Assembly: GCF_003172915.1 (NCBI RefSeq)
Contig: NZ_QGKU01000032.1
Location: 124,001 to 188,000 of the forward strand
DNA length: 64,000 nt
DNA from: Meridianimarinicoccus roseus
GTDB taxonomy: Bacteria; Pseudomonadota; Alphaproteobacteria; Rhodobacterales; Rhodobacteraceae
Direction of reading: 5' to 3'
The first letter of the stretch is position 1. Each line of letters starts with the position of its first letter. Made by a program: the position numbers and the translations under genes. Below the pieces are notes generated by a model. It was not told the DNA's origin. It searched no databases and saw only the letters and a list, made by a program, of their open reading frames with translations. Positions 56,483-64,000 of this stretch are shown here, piece by piece.

Positions 56483-57013
56483 TTACCCCTCGCCGCGGGT
56501 CCAGCCCGAGGGCGTGTCGGTGCGACGTGGCGGCAGGCTGTCCGGGTCGATTTCGTGGAATTCACCGTCGATCACGCCCGGTCCGCCGCCGGGTGCCGAG
56601 CGGTCGCGCGCATAGCCGTGCCGGTGCTGCTGTGTCCCGTCGGCACCGCCCGCGCGCGCCTGCTGAACTGTGATCCGGCGGCGCAATGCGGCAAAGACAC
56701 GTTCCCGGACCGCAGGCACCAGCAGCGCGAAACCAAGCGCGTCCGTGAAGAAACCGGGTGTCAGCAGCAGAACGCCCGACACAAGTATCATCGCCCCGTG
56801 GGCCAGTGGTTCTGCCGGGTTGTCGAACCTGTCAAGCGCACCCTGGATGTTGGCAAGTGCCGCGATACCCTGCGAGCGAACCATCGCGGTCCCGATAATC
56901 GCCGTGACGACGACGATCAGCAGCGTCGGCCACAGGCCGATCAGTCCACCGACCTGAATGAAAAGCCCGATCTCGATCAGAGGGATGCCGATGAAGGCTG
57001 CAAGAAGCCACAT
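56483..57013 (-). CDS. fxsA: FxsA family membrane protein
   Basis: A 176-residue inner-membrane protein. Residues 1-30 and 75-110 are hydrophobic: LLAAFIGIPLIEIGLFIQVG, GLWPTLLIVVVTAIIGTAMV, HGAMILVSGVLLLTPGFFTD, LGFALLVPAVRE. LLLTPGFFTDALGF is the FxsA hallmark. The C-terminal third is polar and Arg/Gly rich. FxsA overproduction in E. coli relieves F exclusion of phage T7; its native role is unclear. ATG at 57013 has GAGG upstream and removes a polar extension that would not fit. Confidence 0.9.
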   Translation of the reverse strand: MWLLAAFIGIPLIEIGLFIQVGGLIGLWPTLLIVVVTAIIGTAMVRSQGIAALANIQGALDRFDNPAEPLAHGAMILVSGVLLLTPGFFTDALGFALLVPAVRERVFAALRRRITVQQARAGGADGTQQHRHGYARDRSAPGGGPGVIDGEFHEIDPDSLPPRRTDTPSGWTRGEG

Positions 57014-57120
57014 GAAAACCTCGCAAGTGTCTTGGTTCTGTCCGGTGGACTTGCGCCCCGGTGTCACCTACATAGGAGAGACACGACCAATACGCCATCC
57101 CAACCCCCCATGAGGCCGAA

Positions 57121-57789
57121 ATGAGCTCTGCCGTGATCCAGCTTCTTGTGCTTGCCGGTGTCGCAATCTTCTTGATCTTGCGCCTGAAAAGCGTGCTGGG
57201 CACACGCGAAGGGTTTGAAAAACCCGCGGTTCCCCAATCTGCCAAGACCGACCCGCGCGGCGACAACCGGCCCGAGTTCGAGGTCATCGAGGGCGGACCA
57301 GACCACGATATCATCGACAACGTACCCGCCGAAAGCCCGGCGGCGTCCGCGCTCGCGGCAATGAAGCGGGCCGACCCTGATTTCAACGTGACGGGCTTTC
57401 TTCAAGGGGCGCGCGGCGCTTACGAGATGATCCTGATGGGATTCAAGAAGGGCGATCTGTCGGATGTGGAAGGCTTCATCGCGCCGGACGTGCTCGACAG
57501 CTTCGGTGAGGCGGTGGCCGAACGCGAGCGTCAGGGCCTGTCCATTGACGCGACCTTTGTCGGCATCCGTGAACTCAAGTTGCTTCAGGCCGTATTCGAC
57601 GAAGATACGCGCGAGGCCGAATTGACCGTTCGCTTCGTCGGCGAAATGACATCCGTGGTTCGCAACCCCGCTGGCGAGATCGTGGAAGGTAACCCGCAGG
57701 ACATCGTGCGCCAGCGCGACACCTGGACATTTGCCCGCGACATGAACGCGGATGATCCCAACTGGCAACTGGTCGCCACGGGCGATTGA
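57121..57789 (+). CDS. Tim44/TimA family putative membrane adaptor
   Basis: A 222-residue protein with an N-terminal transmembrane helix (VIQLLVLAGVAIFLILRL), a polar linker and a C-terminal Tim44-like domain: DPDFNVTGFLQGARGAYEMI, LMGFKKGDLSDVEGFIAPDV, LDATFVGI-type SIDATFVGIRELKLLQAVFD and RDTWTFARDMNADDPNWQLV. The mitochondrial relative Tim44 links Hsp70 to the import channel; the bacterial role is not settled. It is divergent from fxsA and near secB. In many relatives a mltA-like gene follows; here smr follows directly. Confidence 0.87.
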   Translation: MSSAVIQLLVLAGVAIFLILRLKSVLGTREGFEKPAVPQSAKTDPRGDNRPEFEVIEGGPDHDIIDNVPAESPAASALAAMKRADPDFNVTGFLQGARGAYEMILMGFKKGDLSDVEGFIAPDVLDSFGEAVAERERQGLSIDATFVGIRELKLLQAVFDEDTREAELTVRFVGEMTSVVRNPAGEIVEGNPQDIVRQRDTWTFARDMNADDPNWQLVATGD

Positions 57790-57810
57790 TGCGCGGCGCC
57801 CCAGCCTGTC

Positions 57811-58446
57811 ATGTCGCGCAGACGCCACAAGCCGGGGCAATCGCCCGAAGATATTGACCTCTGGACCCGCGCCACCGAAACGGTGACACCGCTGGCGCGC
57901 GGGTCTCTCTCCAAAGGGGCGCTGATGGGAGGCACGACGGCCCATCAAGCGCCGCATCCCTCACCGCCATCAACGTCGGCTGCGCCGTCCCGCGAACCGC
58001 AGTCTCCGCAGAGTTTCCGTATCGGCAGCCGCAGCAAGACACCGCCGCCGCGCCATGATCTGCAGCCCGACATTTCCGCCGCCTTGCGCGCAGCGCCGCC
58101 GCGGGTGGACGGACGCACCCACCAGCGCCTGAAGGCCGGGAAACTACGGCCCGAAGGGCGAATTGACCTGCACGGCATGACGTTGGCACAGGCCCATCCG
58201 GTGCTTGTAAGGTTCCTGACCGCCGCCCACGTGGACCGCAAGCGGCTGGTTCTCGTGATCACTGGAAAGGGCAAAGATCGGGACGATGGCGGCGTGATGC
58301 CGCTCCGGCGGGGCGTTTTGCGCCACCAGGTGCCGCATTGGCTGCACACTCCACCCCTTTCGCAGATCGTATTGCAGATCACTCCTGCCCATTACCGGCA
58401 CGGCGGCGACGGCGCCTACTACGTGTATCTGCGCAAACCGCGCTAG
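57811..58446 (+). CDS. Smr/MutS2-type domain protein
   Basis: A 211-residue protein. The first 110 residues are Pro/Ser-rich and disordered. The Smr domain occupies about 120-211: GRIDLHGMTLAQAHPVLVRF, LVLVITGKGKDRDDGGVMPL, RRGVLRHQVPHWLHTPPL and HYRHGGDGAYYVYLRKPR. The LDLHG-like GRIDLHGM and TGKG motifs mark the nicking-nuclease fold. It begins 21 bp after the Tim44-like gene. Confidence 0.9.
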   Translation: MSRRRHKPGQSPEDIDLWTRATETVTPLARGSLSKGALMGGTTAHQAPHPSPPSTSAAPSREPQSPQSFRIGSRSKTPPPRHDLQPDISAALRAAPPRVDGRTHQRLKAGKLRPEGRIDLHGMTLAQAHPVLVRFLTAAHVDRKRLVLVITGKGKDRDDGGVMPLRRGVLRHQVPHWLHTPPLSQIVLQITPAHYRHGGDGAYYVYLRKPR

Positions 58447-58505
58447 GCGACCGTTGCAACTTTGCCCTCCATGCTTAGGTTCGTCGGGCCACAGGAAAGA
58501 GACCC

Positions 58506-59807
58506 ATGACAACGCTGACCCCGCGCGAAATCGTTTCCGAACTCGACCGGTTCATCATTGGCCAGGCGGATGCAAAGCGCGCGGTCGCCGTCGCGCTGCG
58601 CAATCGCTGGCGGCGCAAGCAGTTGGGTGACGATCTGCGCAACGAGGTCTATCCCAAGAACATCCTGATGATCGGGCCCACCGGCGTCGGCAAGACCGAG
58701 ATCAGCCGCCGCCTCGCACGGCTGGCCCGTGCTCCCTTCGTCAAGGTGGAAGCGACCAAGTTCACGGAAGTCGGCTATGTCGGGCGGGACGTTGAGCAGA
58801 TCGTGCGTGATCTGGTCGATGTCGCCATTGCCGACACCCGCGACTACATGCGCGAGGACGTAAAGGCCCGCGCCGAAGCCAACGCCGAAACCCGGGTCAT
58901 CGAAGCGATCGCCGGGGCTGATGCCCGCGAAGGAACGCGGGAGCGGTTTCGCGAAAAGTTGCGCGCCGGTGAACTGGATGGCCACGAGATTGATATCGAG
59001 GTGACGGACAGTTCCAGCCCCCTGCCCCAGATGGACATTCCCGGTCAGCCGGGCATGGGCATGATGAATCTCGGCGATCTGTTCGGAAAGGCGTTCGGCG
59101 GACGTAAGGTGAAGAAGCGGATGACCGTCGCCGACAGCTACGAAGTGCTCGTGGCTGAAGAAGCGGACAAACTGCTCGACGACGAGGCGGTGACGCGCAC
59201 CGCACTTGATGCTGTTCAGGAAAGTGGCATCGTGTTCCTGGACGAGATCGACAAGGTCTGCGCCCGGGCCGAGGCGCGGGGGGGCGACGTGAGCCGCGAA
59301 GGCGTGCAGCGTGACTTGCTGCCCCTGATCGAAGGCACGACCGTCAGCACGAAGCATGGGCCGGTCAAAACCGACCACATCCTGTTCATTGCGTCCGGCG
59401 CGTTCCACATCGCCAAGCCATCGGACCTGCTGCCGGAATTACAGGGCCGACTGCCCATCCGGGTTGAACTGCGCGCACTGACCGAAGAAGACTTTGTGCG
59501 CATCTTGACCGAAACCGACAATGCGCTGACGCGGCAGTATACTGCTTTGATGGCCACCGAAGAAGTGACGGTCAGTTTCACCGAAGACGGGATCACCGCT
59601 TTGGCCGGCATCGCTGCCGAGGTAAACCGCAGCGTCGAGAATATCGGTGCGCGGCGGCTGTATACCGTGCTCGAACGGGTGTTCGAGGATCTCAGTTACA
59701 CCGCGCCAGACCGGGCCGGCGAAACCGTGACGGTCGACGCTGCCTTCGTGGACAAGCATCTTGGCGATCTGGTGAAATCGACGGACATCAGCCGCTATGT
59801 CCTTTGA
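58506..59807 (+). CDS. hslU: ATP-dependent protease ATPase subunit HslU
   Basis: A 433-residue AAA+ unfoldase partner of Hsl[21 protein letters not shown] opens it; Walker [18 protein letters not shown] at 56-72; then the intermediate domain; Walker [18 protein letters not shown] and [15 protein letters not shown]. It ends [13 protein letters not shown], the conserved C-terminus that docks into HslV. Here it is not adjacent to hslV, which lies 1.6 kb away on the other strand. Confidence 0.96.
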   Translation: MTTLTPREIVSELDRFIIGQADAKRAVAVALRNRWRRKQLGDDLRNEVYPKNILMIGPTGVGKTEISRRLARLARAPFVKVEATKFTEVGYVGRDVEQIVRDLVDVAIADTRDYMREDVKARAEANAETRVIEAIAGADAREGTRERFREKLRAGELDGHEIDIEVTDSSSPLPQMDIPGQPGMGMMNLGDLFGKAFGGRKVKKRMTVADSYEVLVAEEADKLLDDEAVTRTALDAVQESGIVFLDEIDKVCARAEARGGDVSREGVQRDLLPLIEGTTVSTKHGPVKTDHILFIASGAFHIAKPSDLLPELQGRLPIRVELRALTEEDFVRILTETDNALTRQYTALMATEEVTVSFTEDGITALAGIAAEVNRSVENIGARRLYTVLERVFEDLSYTAPDRAGETVTVDAAFVDKHLGDLVKSTDISRYVL

Positions 59808-59931
59808 GAGCGTCCAGAACAGAGTGAACGAACGACACATGACCGGGCGGTGCGTTTGGGCAGGGACGGTGGCGGCGCCGACATCTGCCCGGCCCACCAT
59901 CGCCTTTTCGGGTTTGGGCTGACAGCCCTTA

Positions 59932-60099
59932 TCATGCGGTCTTTTTGCTGCGGTTCGGAGCGTCCTTTGCCAGCGTCGATTTCGGCACAGACGGGTCCTT
60001 TCTTCTCTGTTCAACCTTTGCCTTGCTTAGCAGCGCGAAAATGCACACGGCTGTGAGTGTCACCAGTGCAAGGGCGGGGAGCAATACGACGATGTCCAT
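59932..60099 (-). CDS. Small single-pass membrane protein
   Basis: A 55-residue protein: MDIVVLLPALALVTLTAVCI then FALLSKAKVEQRRKDPSVPK, one N-terminal transmembrane helix and a Lys/Arg-rich tail ending NRSKKTA. GGAG lies before the ATG at 60099. A TTG six codons upstream is in frame but unlikely. No family recognised. Its position convergent to hslU and divergent from the MFS gene gives no hint of function. Confidence 0.6.
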   Translation of the reverse strand: MDIVVLLPALALVTLTAVCIFALLSKAKVEQRRKDPSVPKSTLAKDAPNRSKKTA

Positions 60100-60216
60100 T
60101 CTTCTCTCCTCTCTCAATTATTCGGGTCCGCGATACGCGGCAGGGTACATTGCACCCTGAAGCGCAGTGACCTAAGGCTCGAAGCAACGCTGCCAACCCC
60201 CTGAACGAGTCTCTGC

Positions 60217-61446
60217 ATGATTGCCTTCTCGCCCGCGTTTCTGCGCGAAAATGCCCCGTGGCTGACGGCGGGGCTGCTGCTCGCTTTCTCGTCGAGCTAT
60301 GGACAGACCTATTTCATCTCGCTGTTCGCGGGCGAGATCATGGAAACGTTCGGGCTGACCCACGGCCAGTGGGGCAGCATTTACGGCGCCGGAACGCTCC
60401 TGTCGGCGGGCCTGATGATCTTCGTCGGCGGTGTCACCGACAGGTTTCGCGTGCGCGCCCTAGGCGCCGTGATCCTGACCTGTCTCGCCGGTGCCTGCCT
60501 TTCGATGTCAGCGGTCAGCGCCGTCTGGATGCTGGTGCCGGTGATCTTCGCGCTGCGGTTCTTCGGGCAGGGCATGTCCTCGCATCTGTCGTCTGTGGCG
60601 ATGGCGCGCTGGTTCGTCGCCAATCGCGGCAAGGCACTGGCCGTGGCCACGATCGGCTTTGCGCTTGGCGAGTCTGTTCTTCCCATCACCTTTGTCAGTC
60701 TTCTGGGCGTGGTGGACTGGCGGCTTCTGTGGGTCGTGGCCGCCGGCCTCGCGCTGATGGCGATCCCCGCGTTGGCACTTCTGCTGCAACGCGAACGCAC
60801 GCCGCAAAGCATGGGCGACCACGAACAATCCCCCGGCATGGAAGGTCGGCACTGGACCCGCGCACAGGTCGTGCGCCACCCGCTGTTCTGGTGCGCCGTA
60901 CCGCTGGTCATCGGACCGGCCGCCTTCATCACTGCAACGTTCTTCCACCAGGTCCACCTGTCGGGCGAGAAAGGCTGGCAACACATTCAATTCGTATCGC
61001 TTTTCCCGGTCTACACGGTGGCGACGATCGCTGGAATGATCGGGTCCGGCCTTCTGATCGACCGGTTTGGCACCGGCCGCTTGATGCAACTCTATCAGAT
61101 GCCGCTGATTGCCGCTTTCGTTCTGATGGGTCTGTCGGACGGACTGCTCTGGGGGGGTGCGGCGATGGCGCTGCTGGGGCTCGGGCATGGTGTCGGGACG
61201 ACCCTGCCCACAGCGTTCTGGGCGGATTACTTCGGCACCCGGCACCTTGGCGCGATCCGCGCGCTGGCGACGGCCGTGATGGTGCTGGGCACCGCGCTGG
61301 GGCCGGTGGCCACAGGCTGGGTGATCGACGCGGGCATCGGCTTCGACCGGCAGATGCCGGTGATTGCGATCTACTTCCTTGCTACGTCGCTGCTGATCGG
61401 CGTCGGACTACGCAGCGCCGGCCCGCTGGCGCGCTACGCGCCTTAG
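60217..61446 (+). CDS. MFS transporter
   Basis: A 409-residue major facilitator with twelve predicted helices. [20 protein letters not shown] begins the first half; [15 protein letters not shown] is the loop 2-3 motif A (G-x-x-x-D-R/K-x-G-R); the central loop is [18 protein letters not shown]; the second half repeats motif A as [17 protein letters not shown]. The group is near the oxalate/monocarboxylate-type or unknown MFS families; substrate not predictable. Its stop overlaps the hslV stop tail to tail by 4 bp. Confidence 0.87.
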   Translation: MIAFSPAFLRENAPWLTAGLLLAFSSSYGQTYFISLFAGEIMETFGLTHGQWGSIYGAGTLLSAGLMIFVGGVTDRFRVRALGAVILTCLAGACLSMSAVSAVWMLVPVIFALRFFGQGMSSHLSSVAMARWFVANRGKALAVATIGFALGESVLPITFVSLLGVVDWRLLWVVAAGLALMAIPALALLLQRERTPQSMGDHEQSPGMEGRHWTRAQVVRHPLFWCAVPLVIGPAAFITATFFHQVHLSGEKGWQHIQFVSLFPVYTVATIAGMIGSGLLIDRFGTGRLMQLYQMPLIAAFVLMGLSDGLLWGGAAMALLGLGHGVGTTLPTAFWADYFGTRHLGAIRALATAVMVLGTALGPVATGWVIDAGIGFDRQMPVIAIYFLATSLLIGVGLRSAGPLARYAP

Positions 61447-62003
61447 GCGTCGATGCTTTCCACGGTCAGGTTGCCGTTGGTGTAGACGCAGATATCCGCC
61501 GCAATGGCCATCGCTTCGCGGGCGATCTGCTCGGCGCCGATATCGGTATTCGACATCAGCCCACGCGCTGCGGCCAGCGCGAAATTCCCCCCCGAGCCGA
61601 TGGCGGCGACATCGTGTTCAGGCTCCAGCACATCGCCTGCGCCGGTGATGACGAACAGGTCGCGTCCGTCGGTCACGATCAACATCGCCTCCAGCTTCTG
61701 CAAGTACTTGTCGGTGCGCCAGTCCTTAGCCAGTTCCACGCTGGCACGAGCCAGCTGGCCCGGCGTCGCCTCCAGCTTTGCCTCGAGTCTTTCGAGAAGA
61801 GTGAAAGCATCGGCGGTGGAGCCCGCGAAGCCCGCCACGACCTCGGCTCCGCCGGGGCTGAGACGGCGTACCTTGCGTGCGCTGCCCTTGATGACGGTCT
61901 GGCCAAGGCTCACCTGACCGTCGCCCGCTACGACAACCTTTCCGGCGCGACGCACCGCGATGATGGTGGTTCCGTGCCAGCCGGGGAATGTCTTTTCTGC
62001 CAT
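61443..62003 (-). CDS. hslV: ATP-dependent protease proteolytic subunit HslV
   Basis: A 186-residue Thr peptidase of the HslVU complex. The catalytic Thr is Thr 12 in [20 protein letters not shown], exposed by removal of an 11-residue propeptide. [20 protein letters not shown] and [20 protein letters not shown] follow; [17 protein letters not shown] is the late motif. It assembles a double hexamer with HslU caps. hslU is 1.6 kb away on the opposite strand. Confidence 0.96.
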   Translation of the reverse strand: MAEKTFPGWHGTTIIAVRRAGKVVVAGDGQVSLGQTVIKGSARKVRRLSPGGAEVVAGFAGSTADAFTLLERLEAKLEATPGQLARASVELAKDWRTDKYLQKLEAMLIVTDGRDLFVITGAGDVLEPEHDVAAIGSGGNFALAAARGLMSNTDIGAEQIAREAMAIAADICVYTNGNLTVESIDA

Positions 62004-62067
62004 GGGGCCTCCGCTTCTTTTGGGGCCTATATGGCGGCGCGCGCGCGCTGCGGCAACCGGCCCGGTC

Positions 62068-62682
62068 CTAGAACAGGCCGGCTTCCTTCGCGATCATCGC
62101 GGCATGGGTCCGGTTCTTCGCTTCCAGCTTGTTGCACAGAGTCTTGACGTGCAGCTTGATGGTTACTTCCTGAAGTTCCAGTTCGCGGGCGATTTCCTTG
62201 TTGGCAAGGCCGCGGCACAGACCGCCCAGAACCTGCATCTCGCGGGAGGACAGTTTCTCGGCGATCGGGTTGATATCTTCGTCCTCCTCGGTGGTCATGA
62301 ACTTCACCGGGACATAGGTTTCACCCGCCGCCATGAATCTTACGGCATTGACAAGCGATTTGGCGGGCAGGGTCTTGGGCAGGAAGCCGACAGCGCCGGC
62401 ATCCAGCGCGTCTTGCGCGATGGTCCGGGGCGCGGTGCCGGACATGATGGCGACCGGATTTCCACCGTTCAGGTCCAGAGCGCGACGCAGACCTTCCAGC
62501 CCGTGCATGCCGGGCATCGTGTAGTCCAGCAGAACCAGGTCGAAACCTCCGGTCTCCTCCATCCGGCGGCAAGCGGCGTCAAGGTCTTCCACCGTTTCCA
62601 CGGCAATCTCGCCCTCGGCGCTCAAAAACGCCGCAAGCGTGTCGCGGACCAGATCGTGATCGTCTGCAATGAGTACGTTCAT
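62068..62682 (-). CDS. LuxR/NarL-family two-component response regulator
   Basis: A 204-residue regulator. The receiver domain has acidic ADDHD near residue 7-10 and phospho-Asp 53 in [13 protein letters not shown], with [15 protein letters not shown] giving the Lys. The C-terminal helix-turn-helix is [40 protein letters not shown]. It lies 110 bp downstream of the hybrid kinase gene on the same strand, and these probably form a phosphorelay. Confidence 0.92.
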   Translation of the reverse strand: MNVLIADDHDLVRDTLAAFLSAEGEIAVETVEDLDAACRRMEETGGFDLVLLDYTMPGMHGLEGLRRALDLNGGNPVAIMSGTAPRTIAQDALDAGAVGFLPKTLPAKSLVNAVRFMAAGETYVPVKFMTTEEDEDINPIAEKLSSREMQVLGGLCRGLANKEIARELELQEVTIKLHVKTLCNKLEAKNRTHAAMIAKEAGLF

Positions 62683-62792
62683 GCGCTGTCTCCAGACCGG
62701 ACTACCGGGGTGGTGTCACAGTAGTTGCCGAAAGCCAGCGACTGCAATCTAAATTTCCTGATAAACTCAGATAGATGGCAGGAGTGTGCTTT

Positions 62793-64000
62793 TTAGCCGC
62801 TCGCCGCGATCCGGGCCGCCCTTCGCGGGGCGAGCGAGTCGATGCATTCATAGGCGGCGACGGTGTCCGCCCAGATGGGTGAAATCTCCGGCAGCCGGGC
62901 GCAGGCCTGATCGAGCTGACCCAGCTTGGCCATGTTATCGAGTTCCGACAGATGGGCGTGCAGGCTGCGCGCGCCGAAGACGGCAGCCGACCCTGCCAGC
63001 TTGTGCACAGCCGCCAGCGCTTCCGCGGCCGGGACGCCGTGTGCCGGTGCATCGGAAAGCCAGGCGACAGTCGCGTCCGCTTCGCTGCGAAAAAGTCCGA
63101 ACATCTGCTCAAGTCGGGCCTGGCCGATTTCGCCGCGTAGTTCGTCAAGTTGTGCAAGGTTCACAGGGCCGGACCCGTCCTTGGGGCGATGCGCAGCAGG
63201 TGCGCCGCCGCGCCCCGTCGCAAGGTCCAAGGCGCGTTGCAGCGACTTGCGCGAGATTGGCTTGGTAACGGTGTCGTTCATGCCCGCAGCACGGAAATTC
63301 GCGGCCTCGTGGGGCAGGGCGTTGGCAGTCAGCGCGACGATCGGCGCGCTGCAGGATGCGCCGCCGCCGGATCGGATCCGGCGCGTGGCCTCAACCCCGT
63401 CCAGACGCGGCATGCTGATATCCATCAGCACCAGATCATATCGACGTGCCGCGGCTGCCTGTACGCCGTCGATGCCATCCACCGCTTCCGTCACGGAATG
63501 GCCGATCGTTTCAAGCATCTCGCGCACCACGAGGCGATTGATCTCGTTGTCCTCGACCACGAGTATGCGGAGCGGTTCGGATGTGACGATCCGCACGGGC
63601 GGCGTCGCGGGTGCGGCGGGTGCCACGCGGGCGGCGGCGGGCTCTGCCGCGGACGGCAACGGAAGCCGCACCCGGAACAGGCTTCCCTCGCCCAGTTTGC
63701 TGTCGAGCGTGATCTCACCGCCCAGTTTGCGCACCAGCCGCTGCACGATTCCTAGGCCGAGCCCGGTCCCGGAAGTGGACCGCCCGTAAGACGCATCAAG
63801 CGACACGAAATCGTCGAAGATGCGCGCACAGTCCTCGGGCGCGATGCCGAGACCGGTATCCTTGATGCGGAATTCCACCATGTCCGAAGACCCCAGCCTG
63901 TCGGCGGACACTTCGATGCGTCCGTTCTGGGTGAATTTCACTGCGTTGCCGACCAGGTTTGCAAAGATGCGGCGCAGTGCTGCCGGATCGCCCCTGACGG
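62793..64000 (-). CDS. Hybrid sensor histidine kinase, C-terminal part (HATPase-REC-Hpt), runs off right edge
   Basis: 402 codons continue beyond the right edge. The visible N-box NLVGNAVKFTQNG begins the HATPase, then G1 IKDTGLGIAPED and G2 STSGTGLGLGIVQRLVRKLG. A receiver domain follows: LRILVVEDNEINRLVVREML, phospho-Asp in LVLMDISMPRLDG, then ALTANALPHE. A C-terminal Hpt domain has AVHKLAGSAAVFGARS with the phospho-His. The sensor and HisKA domain lie outside. HATPase-REC-Hpt order is an intramolecular phosphorelay; the adjacent NarL-type regulator is its likely target. Confidence 0.9.
   Translation of the reverse strand, partial: VRGDPAALRRIFANLVGNAVKFTQNGRIEVSADRLGSSDMVEFRIKDTGLGIAPEDCARIFDDFVSLDASYGRSTSGTGLGLGIVQRLVRKLGGEITLDSKLGEGSLFRVRLPLPSAAEPAAARVAPAAPATPPVRIVTSEPLRILVVEDNEINRLVVREMLETIGHSVTEAVDGIDGVQAAAARRYDLVLMDISMPRLDGVEATRRIRSGGGASCSAPIVALTANALPHEAANFRAAGMNDTVTKPISRKSLQRALDLATGRGGAPAAHRPKDGSGPVNLAQLDELRGEIGQARLEQMFGLFRSEADATVAWLSDAPAHGVPAAEALAAVHKLAGSAAVFGARSLHAHLSELDNMAKLGQLDQACARLPEISPIWADTVAAYECIDSLAPRRAARIAASG

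Noticed and set aside
60258-62147. A 629-codon plus-strand frame across the MFS gene and hslV
   Set aside because: Out of phase with the MFS helices and antisense to hslV; product is Arg/Gly rich without motifs.

Overview
The window is a GC-rich (about 65% by eye) stretch of an alphaproteobacterial chromosome. Gene content and order point to the Rhodobacteraceae / Roseobacter group: an rnd-kdsD-lptC-lptA-lptB-hpf-ptsN block, divergent dapE/dapD, hrcA-grpE next to rph-rdgB-hemW, a rho-mnmE-mnmG-rsmG-parA-parB block beside the origin, and VPLPA-CTERM surface proteins. Nearly all of it is ordinary chromosomal core. I see no rRNA, tRNA, CRISPR array, insertion sequence or prophage.

Layout. 1-4.2 kb: edge-truncated aldehyde dehydrogenase, serB, an IalB-like secreted protein, an intact VPLPA-CTERM protein, rlmN. 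4.3-7.8 kb: the least ordinary part, a 990-residue protein built from tandem 29-residue helical repeats and ending in an HExxH metallopeptidase-like domain, overlapped by a small caspase/CHAT-like protein. 7.8-13.1 kb: ABC1/UbiB-type kinase, a hydroquinone-type esterase/dioxygenase pair, a decayed VPLPA-CTERM pseudogene, a phytase-like esterase. 13.2-20.8 kb: envelope supply, with Kdo synthesis (kdsD, kdsB), LPS transport (lptC, lptA, lptB), galU, cysQ, hpf and ptsN. 20.9-26.0 kb: alkB, dnaK-dnaJ behind a heat-shock-type promoter, radC. 26-38 kb: lytic transglycosylase, RNase R, lysine/peptidoglycan genes dapE and dapD, a LOG protein, msrA, malic enzyme. 38-45.4 kb: mutS, grpE-hrcA, rph-rdgB-hemW.

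45.4-55.9 kb is the replication-origin neighbourhood. The gene-free stretch at 52.77-53.18 kb has two perfect inverted DnaA boxes, degenerate ones and a 77% AT segment, and I call it oriC. Genes to its left (hemJ, rho, mnmE, mnmG, rsmG, parA, parB) read left and genes to its right (maf, aroE, coaE, dnaQ) read right, so transcription points away from the origin on both sides. Three exact parS sites lie inside rsmG and at the start of mnmG, 3.4-5.6 kb from oriC, next to parAB.

55.9-64 kb: secB, fxsA and timA (protein export and membrane), smr, hslU, a small membrane protein, an MFS transporter, hslV on the opposite strand, and a two-component pair whose hybrid kinase runs off the right edge.

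The best candidate for an undescribed system is the 4.3-7.8 kb gene pair. Its biological role is not known to me; the domain readings come from motifs seen by eye and need profile searches.
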